Shown here in pieces: positions 7,137 to 15,243 of a stretch of 42,943 nt of DNA. The notes beneath the pieces were generated by a model. It had not been told where the DNA came from. It did not search any database and saw nothing but the letters and a program-made list of their open reading frames with translations. Origin of the DNA: an uncultured Lachnospiraceae bacterium (GTDB lineage: Bacteria > Bacillota > Clostridia > Lachnospirales > Lachnospiraceae); contig CAJTWA010000040.1 in NCBI GenBank assembly GCA_910580195.1, forward strand, positions 1-42,943, given 5' to 3'. The translations under genes were made by a program, and so were the position numbers. Within the stretch, counting starts at the first letter, position 1, and each line of letters starts with the position of its first letter.

Positions 7137-10100
7137 TCAGCGTTTCCCAGAAAAGAAATTTACCAAAATCCCTTTGATATGGTTATAACGCCTTGCATAC
7201 GAATTTTCCACCCGGATAATCTGTATGCCAGTCCTTTGGCTAATCTGCTCCTTTTGCTTCTCCCGCTGCCTAGCCAGCTCTTCCCCCAAATGCGCCCTGC
7301 CCTCCAGTTCGATGGCAAGCACCGGGAGTTCCTGCCCCTCCTGCTGCTCATAGACGACAAAATCGAATTTGTCCGAATAAAACAGCCCTGCCATATCCTC
7401 CTGCTTTGGGAGCACCTCAAAAACATCCACGCCCTTCTGGACTTGGAACCGGTTCTGGGAGAGCCAGATATTTTCAAGCGCATGGGTTAAGTTTTTCAGG
7501 AAGGCTTCTTCCGTGGCTGTGCTGAAAGGCTTTACCCCCAAGGCTCTGGAATTGGCCTGTTTTTGGGTTACTTGGAATTTTCCATTCATTTTTGCATACT
7601 GGACCAATTCATACAAATCATCCTCACCGCCCTGCTGGTGCAGCCGTTCCAGATTTTCCATGTCTGACAGGATTATCAGCTTGTCCCTTGCCCGGGAGGT
7701 GGCAACATTGATGAGCTCCTTATTGTTTTTCAGCCATGCATAGGTCCCTGCCTGCGTCTGGGCTGTGACGGCGGTGGAAAAGAGGACGATATCCTTTTCA
7801 TCCCCCTGAAATGCATGGACAGTCCCGCAGTCCACGTTGGTGAGATGGGCTTTTGCCAGTGATTCCTCCAGCAATTTCTTCTGATTGACAAAAGGCGTAA
7901 TGACGCCGATGGCCTTGTCCGGATGCTTTTGGGCGTATGCTACAATTTCCTCTACTTCGTCCCCGGCGGTATTTTTCCCGCTGCTTTGGCTGCCTGAAAC
8001 ATCAATGTACAGCAAAGGCTCCTGCTCCTTGCTCTCTGTCTTAATGCAAAGCCTGCCATTGTAATATTTCTGGTTGTTGAACCCGATGATTTTCTCATGG
8101 CAGCGGTAATGGTAATGGAGGAGGATTTCATCGCTTACGGCGTCGCAGGCAAGGAAAGCCTTGTATATGGAATTCTTCCGGTAATCATATTCGTCGGGAA
8201 TCCCATATTTTTTCCGCAGTTTCTGGTTCGTCAGTTCTTCCAGTTGGATGACTGGCTTTAGCTGCTGGGGATCGCCTACCATCATCAGGCTGCTGCCCCT
8301 AAGGATGGGCACAAGGGAAACAGCCATATTGCACTGGCTGGCTTCGTCCATGATTACCATGTCAAACATGGGCGCAGGCTCCCCCAGCTTATGGGCGGAA
8401 ATGCAGGTGGTGGCTATCACCGGGAAAATCTCCTGAAGTTTTTTGATATTTTCTTTTTTGCCCAGATAATGGGAAAATTCCTCCAAGCGCTCCCGTTTAT
8501 CCGTGCATTGGATGATTTTTTTCAAATCCTTATGCCGCGGCAAATCCAACTTTTTGATGTATTTGGCAGAGGTGAAATAGAGGTATTTCTTCAGTTCCTC
8601 CACATTTTTATCCAGCAAGGAAAAGGCTTCTTCTTCGGTGACGCTCCCTGCCTTTTGCATCCTGCGCCGTACCTGCTCCATCTGGCGTCCCTGCAAGTCC
8701 GCCTGAAAGGGCAGCATTTCCAAGGACAGGTTCTGGCTGTCCCCAAAGTCCAGCACCCGGCTGATAGTTTCCTCCCGTTCTTTTAGGTCCAGCAGTTCTT
8801 CATACCTGCGCAGCAGGCCGGAAAGCTGCTTTGCCCTTGCAATCCTTCCGTCCCTGTCCCGTTCCAGCGTAGCTTCATAGACTTTTATGTCCTGGGCCTG
8901 CTGGTAAATGCGCCCCATATGCTCCAAAGCCTCCTGCATTTTCTCATTGCTCCCTAGGCGCAACACTGGGAAAGGGATTGTTTTGCCCTGATACTCCATC
9001 CCTAAAAGTTTCTCGGTTACTCCATTGATGGGATGGTTGTTATATGATACAAAAAGTACCGTTTTTTCGTTAAAAAAGGCGGTGACAATGGTGTTGATGA
9101 TAGTGCTGGTTTTTCCCGTCCCCGGCGGGCCTTGGATGTAAGCCACGGGGTATTTCATGGCATTGTTGATGGCCAGAAGCTGGTCTAAGTTCACCCTCTG
9201 GTCTGCCAGCACAATGGGGTATGCCTTCCGGCGGATGGGCCTGCTCACCATTTCCCCGAAAAATGCCCGGATAGGCGCTGTCACCTCACCGCTCTGGTAC
9301 ATCTCTATCACTGCCCCATATTCCTTGCGCAAATCCAACAGAACATCCATGCCAAGGCCAACCATATAGGGCATGTCGTCTACCGCCAAGGGCTGCCTGC
9401 TGCGGTTTGTGATACATTCTTTTATCTGCTCTTGGTTCTGCTCAAAATCCTTTAACAGCTCATATTCCTCTGCATCTAAGAACTTGCGCACATGCTCCTT
9501 CACTCCGTCCAGCGTAAATTCCGTGCATATGATAATCTCATCGTCCGGGCGCAACGCCCGTTTCTTTACATCCAGCTGCAATTTCCGGTAGGCCAAGGCA
9601 TAGAGCCCTCTGGGGGTATGGATGCTGAGCACGTTCATGGCAAGCTGCTGGATGTTCAGCCTGCCATCCCTGCGGCTTTTTTCCCCGGATTTCCGCTGGA
9701 AATACTTGACAACCATCCGGAACTGCTCTTCGCTTAAATAGTATTCTGTCCCATGGAAACTTTCCCGGTCTAAGTACCGAATCAGTTCGAAATTTGAGTA
9801 ATAGGGGACGGTGTCCATGCGGTTGCACATTTCTAGGTAATTTAAGATTTTTAAGTTTACGGTGTGTTGGAACAGGGTTTTGTATTTGTGAGGGTTTAAG
9901 TAAATGTCCTGTACCAGTTTCTGGTTTATGGGGCAGTAGGAGCCTTCTATGACGCTGGAGGAGAGGATGGAGTCAATGTATATCAGATCGTATGTTTTTG
10001 TTGTGTATTTGGCGAGATGGAGGCCTTCGACTTTTAGGGTGCGTTTTACTGGGTTTAGGCTGTAAATGCCAATCCAGTAGTTGGAGATTTGGCCTTCTTT

Positions 10101-10172
10101 GTTGCGGTATTCGATGCTGAGCCATTTGCCCTCGTGGATGGCACGGAAAATGTCGCGGTGGATGGTATTCAT
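7137..10172 (-). CDS. Superfamily 1 helicase with C-terminal nuclease-like domain
   Basis: A 1011-residue Upf1/Dna2-like ATPase. The N-terminal 280 residues include an opening beta-rich segment (WLSIEYRNKEG...YWIGIY). Walker A is IQGPPGTGKTSTI (about residue 347), motif II VIMDEASQCNMA, motif III MVGDPQQLKPVI, and motifs V/VI GTVHAFQGDEKDIVLFST and VATSRARDKLIIL. A helical insertion lies between motifs I and II. The C-terminal 130 residues resemble a PD-(D/E)xK/DUF2726-type fold: KFDFVVYE, then LAIELEGRAH, then IQIIRVENSYARRYN. Such fusions act in DNA repair or phage defence; which applies here is not visible. It stands alone, convergent with the exporter, with an element copy 153 bp upstream. 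Its first ~110 codons end mainly in A or C, unlike the rest. Confidence 0.9.
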   Translation of the reverse strand: MNTIHRDIFRAIHEGKWLSIEYRNKEGQISNYWIGIYSLNPVKRTLKVEGLHLAKYTTKTYDLIYIDSILSSSVIEGSYCPINQKLVQDIYLNPHKYKTLFQHTVNLKILNYLEMCNRMDTVPYYSNFELIRYLDRESFHGTEYYLSEEQFRMVVKYFQRKSGEKSRRDGRLNIQQLAMNVLSIHTPRGLYALAYRKLQLDVKKRALRPDDEIIICTEFTLDGVKEHVRKFLDAEEYELLKDFEQNQEQIKECITNRSRQPLAVDDMPYMVGLGMDVLLDLRKEYGAVIEMYQSGEVTAPIRAFFGEMVSRPIRRKAYPIVLADQRVNLDQLLAINNAMKYPVAYIQGPPGTGKTSTIINTIVTAFFNEKTVLFVSYNNHPINGVTEKLLGMEYQGKTIPFPVLRLGSNEKMQEALEHMGRIYQQAQDIKVYEATLERDRDGRIARAKQLSGLLRRYEELLDLKEREETISRVLDFGDSQNLSLEMLPFQADLQGRQMEQVRRRMQKAGSVTEEEAFSLLDKNVEELKKYLYFTSAKYIKKLDLPRHKDLKKIIQCTDKRERLEEFSHYLGKKENIKKLQEIFPVIATTCISAHKLGEPAPMFDMVIMDEASQCNMAVSLVPILRGSSLMMVGDPQQLKPVIQLEELTNQKLRKKYGIPDEYDYRKNSIYKAFLACDAVSDEILLHYHYRCHEKIIGFNNQKYYNGRLCIKTESKEQEPLLYIDVSGSQSSGKNTAGDEVEEIVAYAQKHPDKAIGVITPFVNQKKLLEESLAKAHLTNVDCGTVHAFQGDEKDIVLFSTAVTAQTQAGTYAWLKNNKELINVATSRARDKLIILSDMENLERLHQQGGEDDLYELVQYAKMNGKFQVTQKQANSRALGVKPFSTATEEAFLKNLTHALENIWLSQNRFQVQKGVDVFEVLPKQEDMAGLFYSDKFDFVVYEQQEGQELPVLAIELEGRAHLGEELARQREKQKEQISQRTGIQIIRVENSYARRYNHIKGILVNFFSGKR

Positions 10173-10324
10173 TTTGGGGTAGGTCCTTTCTGGGTTGGGA
10201 GGAGGTTTTTCTGATTGGTTTCTTGGGGTTTGGGTACAGTTTGTGGTAGTTCTTAGGGGAATTCTTTTTTGGGGGCTGAAAGTTCTTTTTTCGGGGAGGG
10301 GGGATGGGGTCTTTGGAACCGGAC
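10173..10324. other. G/T-rich non-coding flank of the structured element
   Basis: The plus strand is very poor in C and A. Its right end, GGGGTCTTTGGAACCGGACG, is shared in similar form with the left flanks of the other copies (GGGTCTTTGG...CGGACGGCAATT), so it may belong to the element. No gene is seen. Confidence 0.6.
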
Positions 10325-10505
10325 GGCAATTCCGGGCGGCTTTCCCTCACACAAACTGGGCAACGTTCCGGCGAACTAACTGCTAACTCCGACTAAGGGA
10401 TTTCGGGATAGCCCTCATCCCTAAGTCTGCGTAAGCAGTGGATTTCGCCTCCACTAAGGACGCCCATGAAACGTTTGCTTAGAGGGAAAGCCGCCCGGAA
10501 TTGCC
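10325..10505 (+). repeat. Structured dispersed element, copy A
   Basis: Perfect 24-bp terminal arms (10325-10348 and 10482-10505) enclose a conserved core. Inside, CAAAC pairs with GTTTG and TGGGC (10357) with GCCCA (10462). A 23-position hairpin joins 10379-10401 to 10417-10439, with mismatches at positions 7, 10, 12 and 17 and a GGG-ATAG-CCC tip. A small AGTGGA...TCCACT hairpin follows. The right arm occurs again at 10549-10576. No protein is encoded. Confidence 0.9.
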
Positions 10506-10548
10506 TGTGTATTGGGTAAGTGCCGACTGGGTTTTAAGTTTACTTAAA

Positions 10549-10576
10549 AGGGAAAGCCGCCCGGAATTGCCTGTGC
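10549..10576 (+). repeat. Extra copy of the element A right arm
   Basis: GGGAAAGCCGCCCGGAATTG plus CCTGTG repeats the right arm of copy A, about 66 bp further on. It is a tandem duplication of the element's 3' end. Confidence 0.85.
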
Positions 10577-10736
10577 ATCCAAATAAATAGAACTCCCTAC
10601 CGTATTGTATTGGAACAAGTATATCATGCTATTCCTGTAAATACAACCTCTTGGGTACAATGTATCTCTGCCCGTAAGGGGGACTTCCCCTATAATTACA
10701 GAATACCACTTTCCGGGATTTTTTTAGAAAAAAGTA
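10577..10736. other. Non-coding spacer between element copies A and B
   Basis: A/T-rich compared with its surroundings, with no open frame of substance. It leads into the MerR-type promoter at 10737. Confidence 0.5.
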
Positions 10737-10767
10737 TTGACTCTTCCCCTACGTAACGGTTTAAGCT
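10737..10767 (+). promoter_or_regulatory. MerR-type promoter with 19-bp spacer
   Basis: TTGACT (10737-10742) is separated by exactly 19 bp from TAAGCT (10762-10767). The spacer contains CCCCTACGTAACGG, an imperfect dyad centred on ACGT. Over-long 19-bp spacers with a dyad are the hallmark of MerR-family promoters. The next recognised gene is the MerR regulator at 11312, but element copy B (with its nested insert) now lies between them. A 61-codon frame at 10779 runs into the element and is probably not a gene. Confidence 0.65.
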
Positions 10768-10885
10768 AAAAAAGAGCAATGGGGATAAAACCTTCTTTGG
10801 AATCAGGCAAGCCATGGAATATATCCGCTAAAAAGCATTTTGCCCTAAACCCTGTCGCTATGCCAAAGTTCCTTTTCAGTACACA

Positions 10886-11224
10886 GGCAATTCAGGGCTG
10901 CCCTTCCCCTAAGCAAACGGTTCATGGGCGCCTTTCGTGGAGGCGAAATCCACTGCTTACGTAGACTTAGGGATGAGGGCTATCCCGAAATCCCGAGGAA
11001 GAGTCCAAAAATAATTTTGCCAGATTGCGCTGGATATTTCTTCGAGTGTGCAGGGCAAAAAACGGAGGCATAGCGGGCTATGTTGAGTATTTTTGCCCTG
11101 TGCAATCGGAGGAATAGACAAGCAAGATAGCGAAATTATTTTTGGATTCTTCCGTAGTCGGAGTTAGCAGTTAGTTCGCCGGAACGTTGCCCAGTTTGTG
11201 TGGGGAAGGGCAGCCCTGAATTGC
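10886..11224 (-). repeat. Structured dispersed element, copy B, carrying a nested insert
   Basis: Inverted relative to copy A. Perfect 23-bp arms lie at 10887-10909 and 11202-11224, with an arm sequence different from copy A. The core matches A except that it is split at 10996/11154 by a 157-bp palindromic element inside the long hairpin. Its right flank in plus orientation, CCGCCCCCAAAGACCC, is the complement of the conserved outer flank of the family. Confidence 0.9.
10997..11153. mobile_element. Nested 157-bp palindromic MITE-like element
   Basis: The 23-bp ends (10997-11019 and 11131-11153) pair with 21 Watson-Crick pairs and two G-T wobbles, and contain CCAAAAATAATTTT and AAATTATTTTTGG. 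Inner arms TGTGCAGGGCAAAAA and TTTTTGCCCTGTGCA also pair, with a CATAGC-GG-GCTATG tip, so the whole unit can fold into one long hairpin. It interrupts the core of copy B. No target-site duplication is evident and nothing is encoded. Confidence 0.85.
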
Positions 11225-11311
11225 TGTCCGCCCCCAAAGACCCCCTTTTTTTATTTACTGCCACACTATTTATCAAATCCAATCATTTATCTCAACAGGA
11301 AGGATGATGCA

Positions 11312-12142
11312 ATGAAAACAATCAAAGACATCTCAGAAATTACCGGCCTAAGCATACGCACCCTGCGCTACTACGATGAAATCGGCCTGCTAAAACCCAC
11401 CAAGCTGACCGATGCAGGATACCGCCTATATGGCAATGAAGCCTTAGAAAAACTTCAGGAAATCCTATTTTTCCGTGAAACTGGGCTGCCGCTGGCAACA
11501 ATCAAAGAGATGATGGAACGGCCAGATTATGACAGGCAGCAGGCCTTGCTTGCCCAAAAAACCTTATTAGAGCAGAAACGCAACCGCCTGAACGGCATTA
11601 TTGAACTGATTACAGATGTAATGGAAGGAGCCAATACAATGAGTTTTAAGGAATTTTCACAAACCGATGTAAACCAAATGATTGAAAACATGCAAAAAGG
11701 GATGTCACAGGAGCAATTTGAAGATTTTATAAAGAACTACGGGGGCGGCAGCGTAGAATCCTACCGGGAGCAGCTTATGCGCTCAATGAATGATGAAAAA
11801 ACGAAAACTTCCATGCTCCGCTGGTATGGCAGCAAGGAAAAAGTGATTGAAGGGCAAAAGGCAGTCCCTGGTATGGACGCCTTGCGGAAGGAACTGGAGG
11901 CCGTCCAACGGCAGTTTGCCGTTCCCAAAGAGCCCTCTGGCATGGAGGAACATCTTCTGGTATCCAAGCTGGCAGAACTCTACAAAAAAATGCTCAACCT
12001 TGGCAATGCACGGGCTATTTTAATTGACCTTGCAGATGAATACCTGAATAACAGCCGATTGGCAGAAGCACAGGATAAGCAATTTGGGGCAGGGACGGCA
12101 CAGTATATGGCAGAAGCTATTAAGCGGTATTATGGGGTATAG
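11312..12142 (+). CDS. MerR-family regulator with TipAS-like C-terminal domain
   Basis: A ligand-responsive transcription activator of 276 residues. The N-terminal winged helix is classic MerR (IKDISEITGLSIRTLRYYDEIGLLKPTKLTDAGYRLY), followed by a dimerisation helix to about residue 110. The C-terminal 160 residues, opening MSFKEFSQTDVNQM, are helical and end GTAQYMAEAIKRYYGV, like the TipAS drug-recognition domain of TipA/Mta-type regulators. ATG 11312 follows GGAAGG at 7-8 bases; an upstream in-frame extension runs back into the repeat element and is rejected. Family members bind 19-bp-spacer promoters and often regulate themselves; such a promoter lies at 10737, now 570 bp upstream beyond element B. 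Third positions near the start favour A/C. Confidence 0.9.
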   Translation: MKTIKDISEITGLSIRTLRYYDEIGLLKPTKLTDAGYRLYGNEALEKLQEILFFRETGLPLATIKEMMERPDYDRQQALLAQKTLLEQKRNRLNGIIELITDVMEGANTMSFKEFSQTDVNQMIENMQKGMSQEQFEDFIKNYGGGSVESYREQLMRSMNDEKTKTSMLRWYGSKEKVIEGQKAVPGMDALRKELEAVQRQFAVPKEPSGMEEHLLVSKLAELYKKMLNLGNARAILIDLADEYLNNSRLAEAQDKQFGAGTAQYMAEAIKRYYGV

Positions 12143-12491
12143 CTGTTTTGGGGTTTTCGGGGAAAGCCAAAAGAATGAACCGCCCTGCAGCAAGCTACGG
12201 AGTATCTGGCCCTAGCCTCCTCCTTCAGAACGCCGCAAGCAGCGGGGTATTAGGCCCGTGAAGGGATAAATGGAGGGATTGGAGTAATTGCAAAGCATTT
12301 TTTGCTGCAATTACTCCTCCTCTTTTCCGGATTTTTCTATATAATAGCATCACAATTTCTCAAACCATCCGGCAACTTTCTGTGATTCCACATTACTCGA
12401 ACGTGCCCTAAAAGCGCTTTCTGGCATCAGGCACATTCCAGCCTGCCATGGATTTTAAAAGCCCAGCAAATATCCATTCCACAATAATATC
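12143..12491. other. Convergent intergenic region
   Basis: Holds the terminator hairpin at 12281-12317 and a small palindromic motif at about 12400-12436. On the minus strand the motif reads AATGTGCC, AGAAAGCG, then GGGCACGTT, and a related motif occurs at 33217-33260. No gene is seen. Confidence 0.6.
12281..12317. terminator. Strong hairpin terminator between convergent genes
   Basis: Twelve perfect base pairs (GGAGTAATTGCA with TGCAATTACTCC) and an inner AGCA/TGCT, followed on the plus strand by a T/C-rich run containing TTTT. It likely ends MerR transcription, and perhaps the opposing DUF6179-like gene as well. Confidence 0.75.
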
Positions 12492-13325
12492 TCAGAACAA
12501 GTTGGAAACCGTCCCATGTTCCGCCGCAGTACCCAGACGGGCAAGAATATTTTCCAATGCCCCAAACAGATATTCCGGCAGCCCGCTGCAACTGCCAGTA
12601 CCTGCTTGGGCAAACATTGCCGGCATAGGCCCTATCTTCTTCCTCATCCCCGGAACTCCAGACGTTTCCCACAATTCCTGTATTTTCTGGCAATCTTCTT
12701 CCGTCAGTTTCCCTTCTAAAAAGGGCTTTCCCGCCAAAACATGGCCTGCCACATCCACAAGGACGGCTTCGCAAAGGTTCCCTACCATATCTTCATATTG
12801 GCTGTCATGCCGGGCAAGCACACCCCGGACATATTCTTCTGGGAACATGCCCAAAAATTCCTGCTCCATCTGGATGCATGTTAGGAATCCATAAACCTTA
12901 TCAACCCCAGTATACATAGAAATATCTTCCAGCACAGGATAATCCAGCGTCAGTATGGTATCCTGCGGGCAAAATTCCATGTCATACCACCGGAAAAATT
13001 CGGGCATCCCTTTTAACACTGTGTCGTGCAGGCATTTGTTCCCATAATAGGAAAAGGATGGGGTAATGCTGTTATAAAGGCTAAGGGCTTTTTTTGCCTT
13101 TTCTTCTACACATGCCAGCCCTGCTTCATAAATCTGCTGTGCCGTGGCTTTCCCGTCTGCCACCGCCCCTCCCTGCCCGGATGATTCTGCCTCGTGGATG
13201 CAGTACAGCACTGCTTGCATGAGCTGCTCTGCCTTTTCATAAGGCATGGAAGTATGCTCATAAGCAGTATACTTCTCCGCTAACTTTCCCACTATTGGAA
13301 CTAATTCCTCCATCGTCCTCTCCAT
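12492..13325 (-). CDS. DUF6179-like protein, 277 aa
   Basis: Likely member of a Firmicute family of unknown function that I recall as DUF6179; the name is from memory. ATG 13325 is chosen because AGGAGG stands six bases before it; two earlier in-frame starts lack this. The protein is soluble, with no signal or membrane segment. Recognisable stretches are TLDYPVLEDISMYTGVDKVYGFLTCI (within residues ~130-160) and an alpha-helical N-terminal half. It ends SNLF with no extra domain. It lies 53 bp after the DUF6323-like gene on the same strand, so the two probably form an operon and may act together. No catalytic motif is visible. Confidence 0.65.
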   Translation of the reverse strand: MERTMEELVPIVGKLAEKYTAYEHTSMPYEKAEQLMQAVLYCIHEAESSGQGGAVADGKATAQQIYEAGLACVEEKAKKALSLYNSITPSFSYYGNKCLHDTVLKGMPEFFRWYDMEFCPQDTILTLDYPVLEDISMYTGVDKVYGFLTCIQMEQEFLGMFPEEYVRGVLARHDSQYEDMVGNLCEAVLVDVAGHVLAGKPFLEGKLTEEDCQKIQELWETSGVPGMRKKIGPMPAMFAQAGTGSCSGLPEYLFGALENILARLGTAAEHGTVSNLF

Positions 13326-13377
13326 ATTCATCCTCCTCCACAAACCTATAGATGCATCCACCCGTCTTCCTCTGCCA

Positions 13378-13911
13378 TTACCCCCAGCAAAGTTCTTTCA
13401 GGGTTTCAAAATATAAATCATAATCCCACCGCTGCACTTCATCAAACCTATCATATTCCCGGCGCCCTTCAGACCGCTGGTAGCCTTGGTACCCGGCGCG
13501 GATGGCCTGTGAAAAAATATTCAGGCATGTCCCTTCCAGATAGTCCAAATCCCCGAAGCAAATCTGTTCATACTGCTCCTTCATCAAATGCAGAAGTTCA
13601 TCGTCGGTAATTTCATCCTCCATTTCATTCTTAAACAGATAAAAAATTTCCTGCAGCCGGACAATGGTTTCCACATAATTATTCTGGTCGATAAAATCAG
13701 AGTCGCAGAATTCATAAATAATCTTGGGCGTAATGCCTTCTCCGAACTCCACACGCTTCTGTTCCCGCAAGGCATTGTTTTTCTCCTCTAAAATCAGCTT
13801 TGCATCTTCCTCGCTCAGCACAAGCCCATACCGTCCTGCCGCCTGATTTGTTTCAGCCAATTTCCCCAACTGATTCTGCTGCTGTAATAAAACCATCCAA
13901 TTTCCTTCCAA
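13378..13911 (-). CDS. DUF6323-like protein, 177 aa
   Basis: Soluble protein of unknown function that I recall as DUF6323. The start is probably TTG 13911, which has a perfect AAAGGAGG at 7 bases; the first ATG (13896) lies five codons in. The frame stays open for another 120 codons upstream, but that part is Lys/Ser/Gln tandem repeat and has no ribosome site. Conserved-looking text is AAGRYGLVLSEEDAKLILEE, then VEFGEGITPKIIYEFCDSDFI, then LQEIFYLFKNEMEDEITDDELL and GDLDYLEGTCLNIFSQAIR. It is first in the operon with the DUF6179-like gene. Confidence 0.68.
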   Translation of the reverse strand: MEGNWMVLLQQQNQLGKLAETNQAAGRYGLVLSEEDAKLILEEKNNALREQKRVEFGEGITPKIIYEFCDSDFIDQNNYVETIVRLQEIFYLFKNEMEDEITDDELLHLMKEQYEQICFGDLDYLEGTCLNIFSQAIRAGYQGYQRSEGRREYDRFDEVQRWDYDLYFETLKELCWG

Positions 13912-14313
13912 AAACAGTCCTCCTTTCCGTATGAAAGACAACAAATTGCTGTGCGCCGTGCCCATGGCATACGCCAGCAAAGTAATGCTAATGGAACTGA
14001 TTATAGCACTCCTATGGACGATTTCCAGTCTTGAGTTTCGGCAGTTTCTATGGTATAATAATGCTAGAAACAATGGTATCCCTTTTTTGAAGCAGCAGTT
14101 TCCAAAACTGCTGTTTCTTTTGCTTTTCTGCTGGTAAGGCGCTTTGCTGTTCCTTTTGCTTTTCTGCTGGCAAGGCGCTTTGCTGTTCCTTTTGCTTTTC
14201 TGCTGGCAAGGCGCTGATATTCCACCGCCGGGATAATTGTTTGCTGCACGGCAGACCTGCAGGGTATTCACCCCAAAAGACTTAAAAAGATATTTCCCTA
14301 AATTATGCTTGAT
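13912..14313. other. Intergenic region with promoter-like site and repeat array
   Basis: On the minus strand an extended -10 site, TGCTATAAT (TATAAT at 14005-14000), lies about 90 bp before the DUF6323-like start; no clear -35 is visible. The left part is ordinary A/T-rich spacer; the right part holds the 36-bp array. Confidence 0.45.
14106..14216. repeat. 36-bp tandem repeat, three copies
   Basis: Each unit contains TTTTGCTTTTCTGCTGG(T/C)AAGGCGCT. It lies about 100 bp past the stop of the WYL regulator gene. If translated, the reverse strand gives a 12-residue Lys/Ser/Gln repeat, but this is probably not expressed. Confidence 0.85.
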
Positions 14314-15243
14314 TCAAATATTCCCAGATTCCCCTTGGGCAGCCTGATAATTCCGGCAGATTCCCTCTGCAAACTCCACAATGTCCTTCTGGAGCTCTGC
14401 CGGCTCTAACAGCTTAGCCCCGCCCCCAAAGGAAACAATCCAAGAAATGACGCTGTTTTTGTCTGCAAAGCCAGAGGTAAGCAGCAGCGTCCCATCTGGC
14501 TGTTCCGTGAAGCTGCCAACCCCACATTCCTCTACCAAACGCCATTTATACTCTGGCTGGATTTGTGCTTTTACCAGATAAGTGTGGGGATAGAGCCGTT
14601 CCCCAGACAGTTCCGGCAGCGGCACGGGGCGTCCCCCAAAAGGTTCCCCCGTCTGGATCTGCTCCATGCGGTTCAGCTTAAAAAGGCGGAAGTCCTTCCT
14701 TGCCGCACACCAGCCCCACAGATACCAGCTTGCCCACTGGAAAATCAGGTCGTAGGGCTCCACTTGCCGGCTTGTTTCACCGCTTGGGGCATAATAGCCA
14801 AAAGAAACCATCCGCTTGCCGCATATGGCATCATGGATTTGCTCAATTTTCAGCGTCAGGGAATCCTTGCGCCAAGAAGAAAGGTCAATCAGGATATGCT
14901 GGTCCCCGCGCATCAGGCTGGACGCGCCCACAGAAAGTTTTTCCATCAATTGCTGGTAGCGGTTCGTCCCGCTTACGCTGTCCAGGCTCCGAAGGCCCGC
15001 CAAAATGGCCTGCATATCGGAATCACTCAGCAGGGCACGGTCTATCTTGTACCCTTCCATAATGGAAATGCCGCCTTGCATCCCCTGTTCTGTCACCAAG
15101 GGGATTCCAGCCATGCATAAGGCATCAATGTCCCGGTAAATGGTGCGGCGGGATACTTCAAACTTCTCCGCCAGATAAGTTGCCGTTATTTTCTCCTGCT
15201 GCAATAAAATAGATAAAATCCCTATCATCCGGTCAATTTTCAT
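14314..15243 (-). CDS. HTH/WYL-domain transcription regulator
   Basis: A YafY/DeoR-like regulator of 309 residues. Residues 1-60 are a winged helix (MIGILSILLQQEKITATYLAEKF, then EVSRRTIYRDIDALCMAGIP). Residues about 140-225 form the WYL domain (VSFGYYAPSGETSRQVEPYDL, then WYLWGWCAARKDFRLFKLNRM), which senses a ligand or nucleic acid in this family. A C-terminal WCX-like extension follows. Its first 11 bases overlap the end of the NYN/PIN gene upstream, so the two are co-translated. WYL regulators often control stress or defence genes; pairing with a NYN/PIN ribonuclease-like protein fits that but does not prove it. Confidence 0.9.
   Translation of the reverse strand: MKIDRMIGILSILLQQEKITATYLAEKFEVSRRTIYRDIDALCMAGIPLVTEQGMQGGISIMEGYKIDRALLSDSDMQAILAGLRSLDSVSGTNRYQQLMEKLSVGASSLMRGDQHILIDLSSWRKDSLTLKIEQIHDAICGKRMVSFGYYAPSGETSRQVEPYDLIFQWASWYLWGWCAARKDFRLFKLNRMEQIQTGEPFGGRPVPLPELSGERLYPHTYLVKAQIQPEYKWRLVEECGVGSFTEQPDGTLLLTSGFADKNSVISWIVSFGGGAKLLEPAELQKDIVEFAEGICRNYQAAQGESGNI

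Noticed and set aside
10379..10439. Integron attC site suggested by the mismatched hairpin
   Set aside because: The conserved attC core boxes (RYYYAAC and GTTRRRY) are not present in the right places, there is no integrase and no cassette arrangement.
10779..10964. 61-codon gene after the MerR-type promoter
   Set aside because: It has a poor ribosome site and its last third is translated repeat element; it is probably spacer.
10997..11153. Insertion sequence with its own transposase
   Set aside because: Only 157 bp, with no coding capacity; it can only be a non-autonomous element.
13912..14271. N-terminal extension of the DUF6323-like protein
   Set aside because: The extension is a 36-bp repeat translated as Lys/Ser/Gln, and a TTG at 13911 has a perfect ribosome site.
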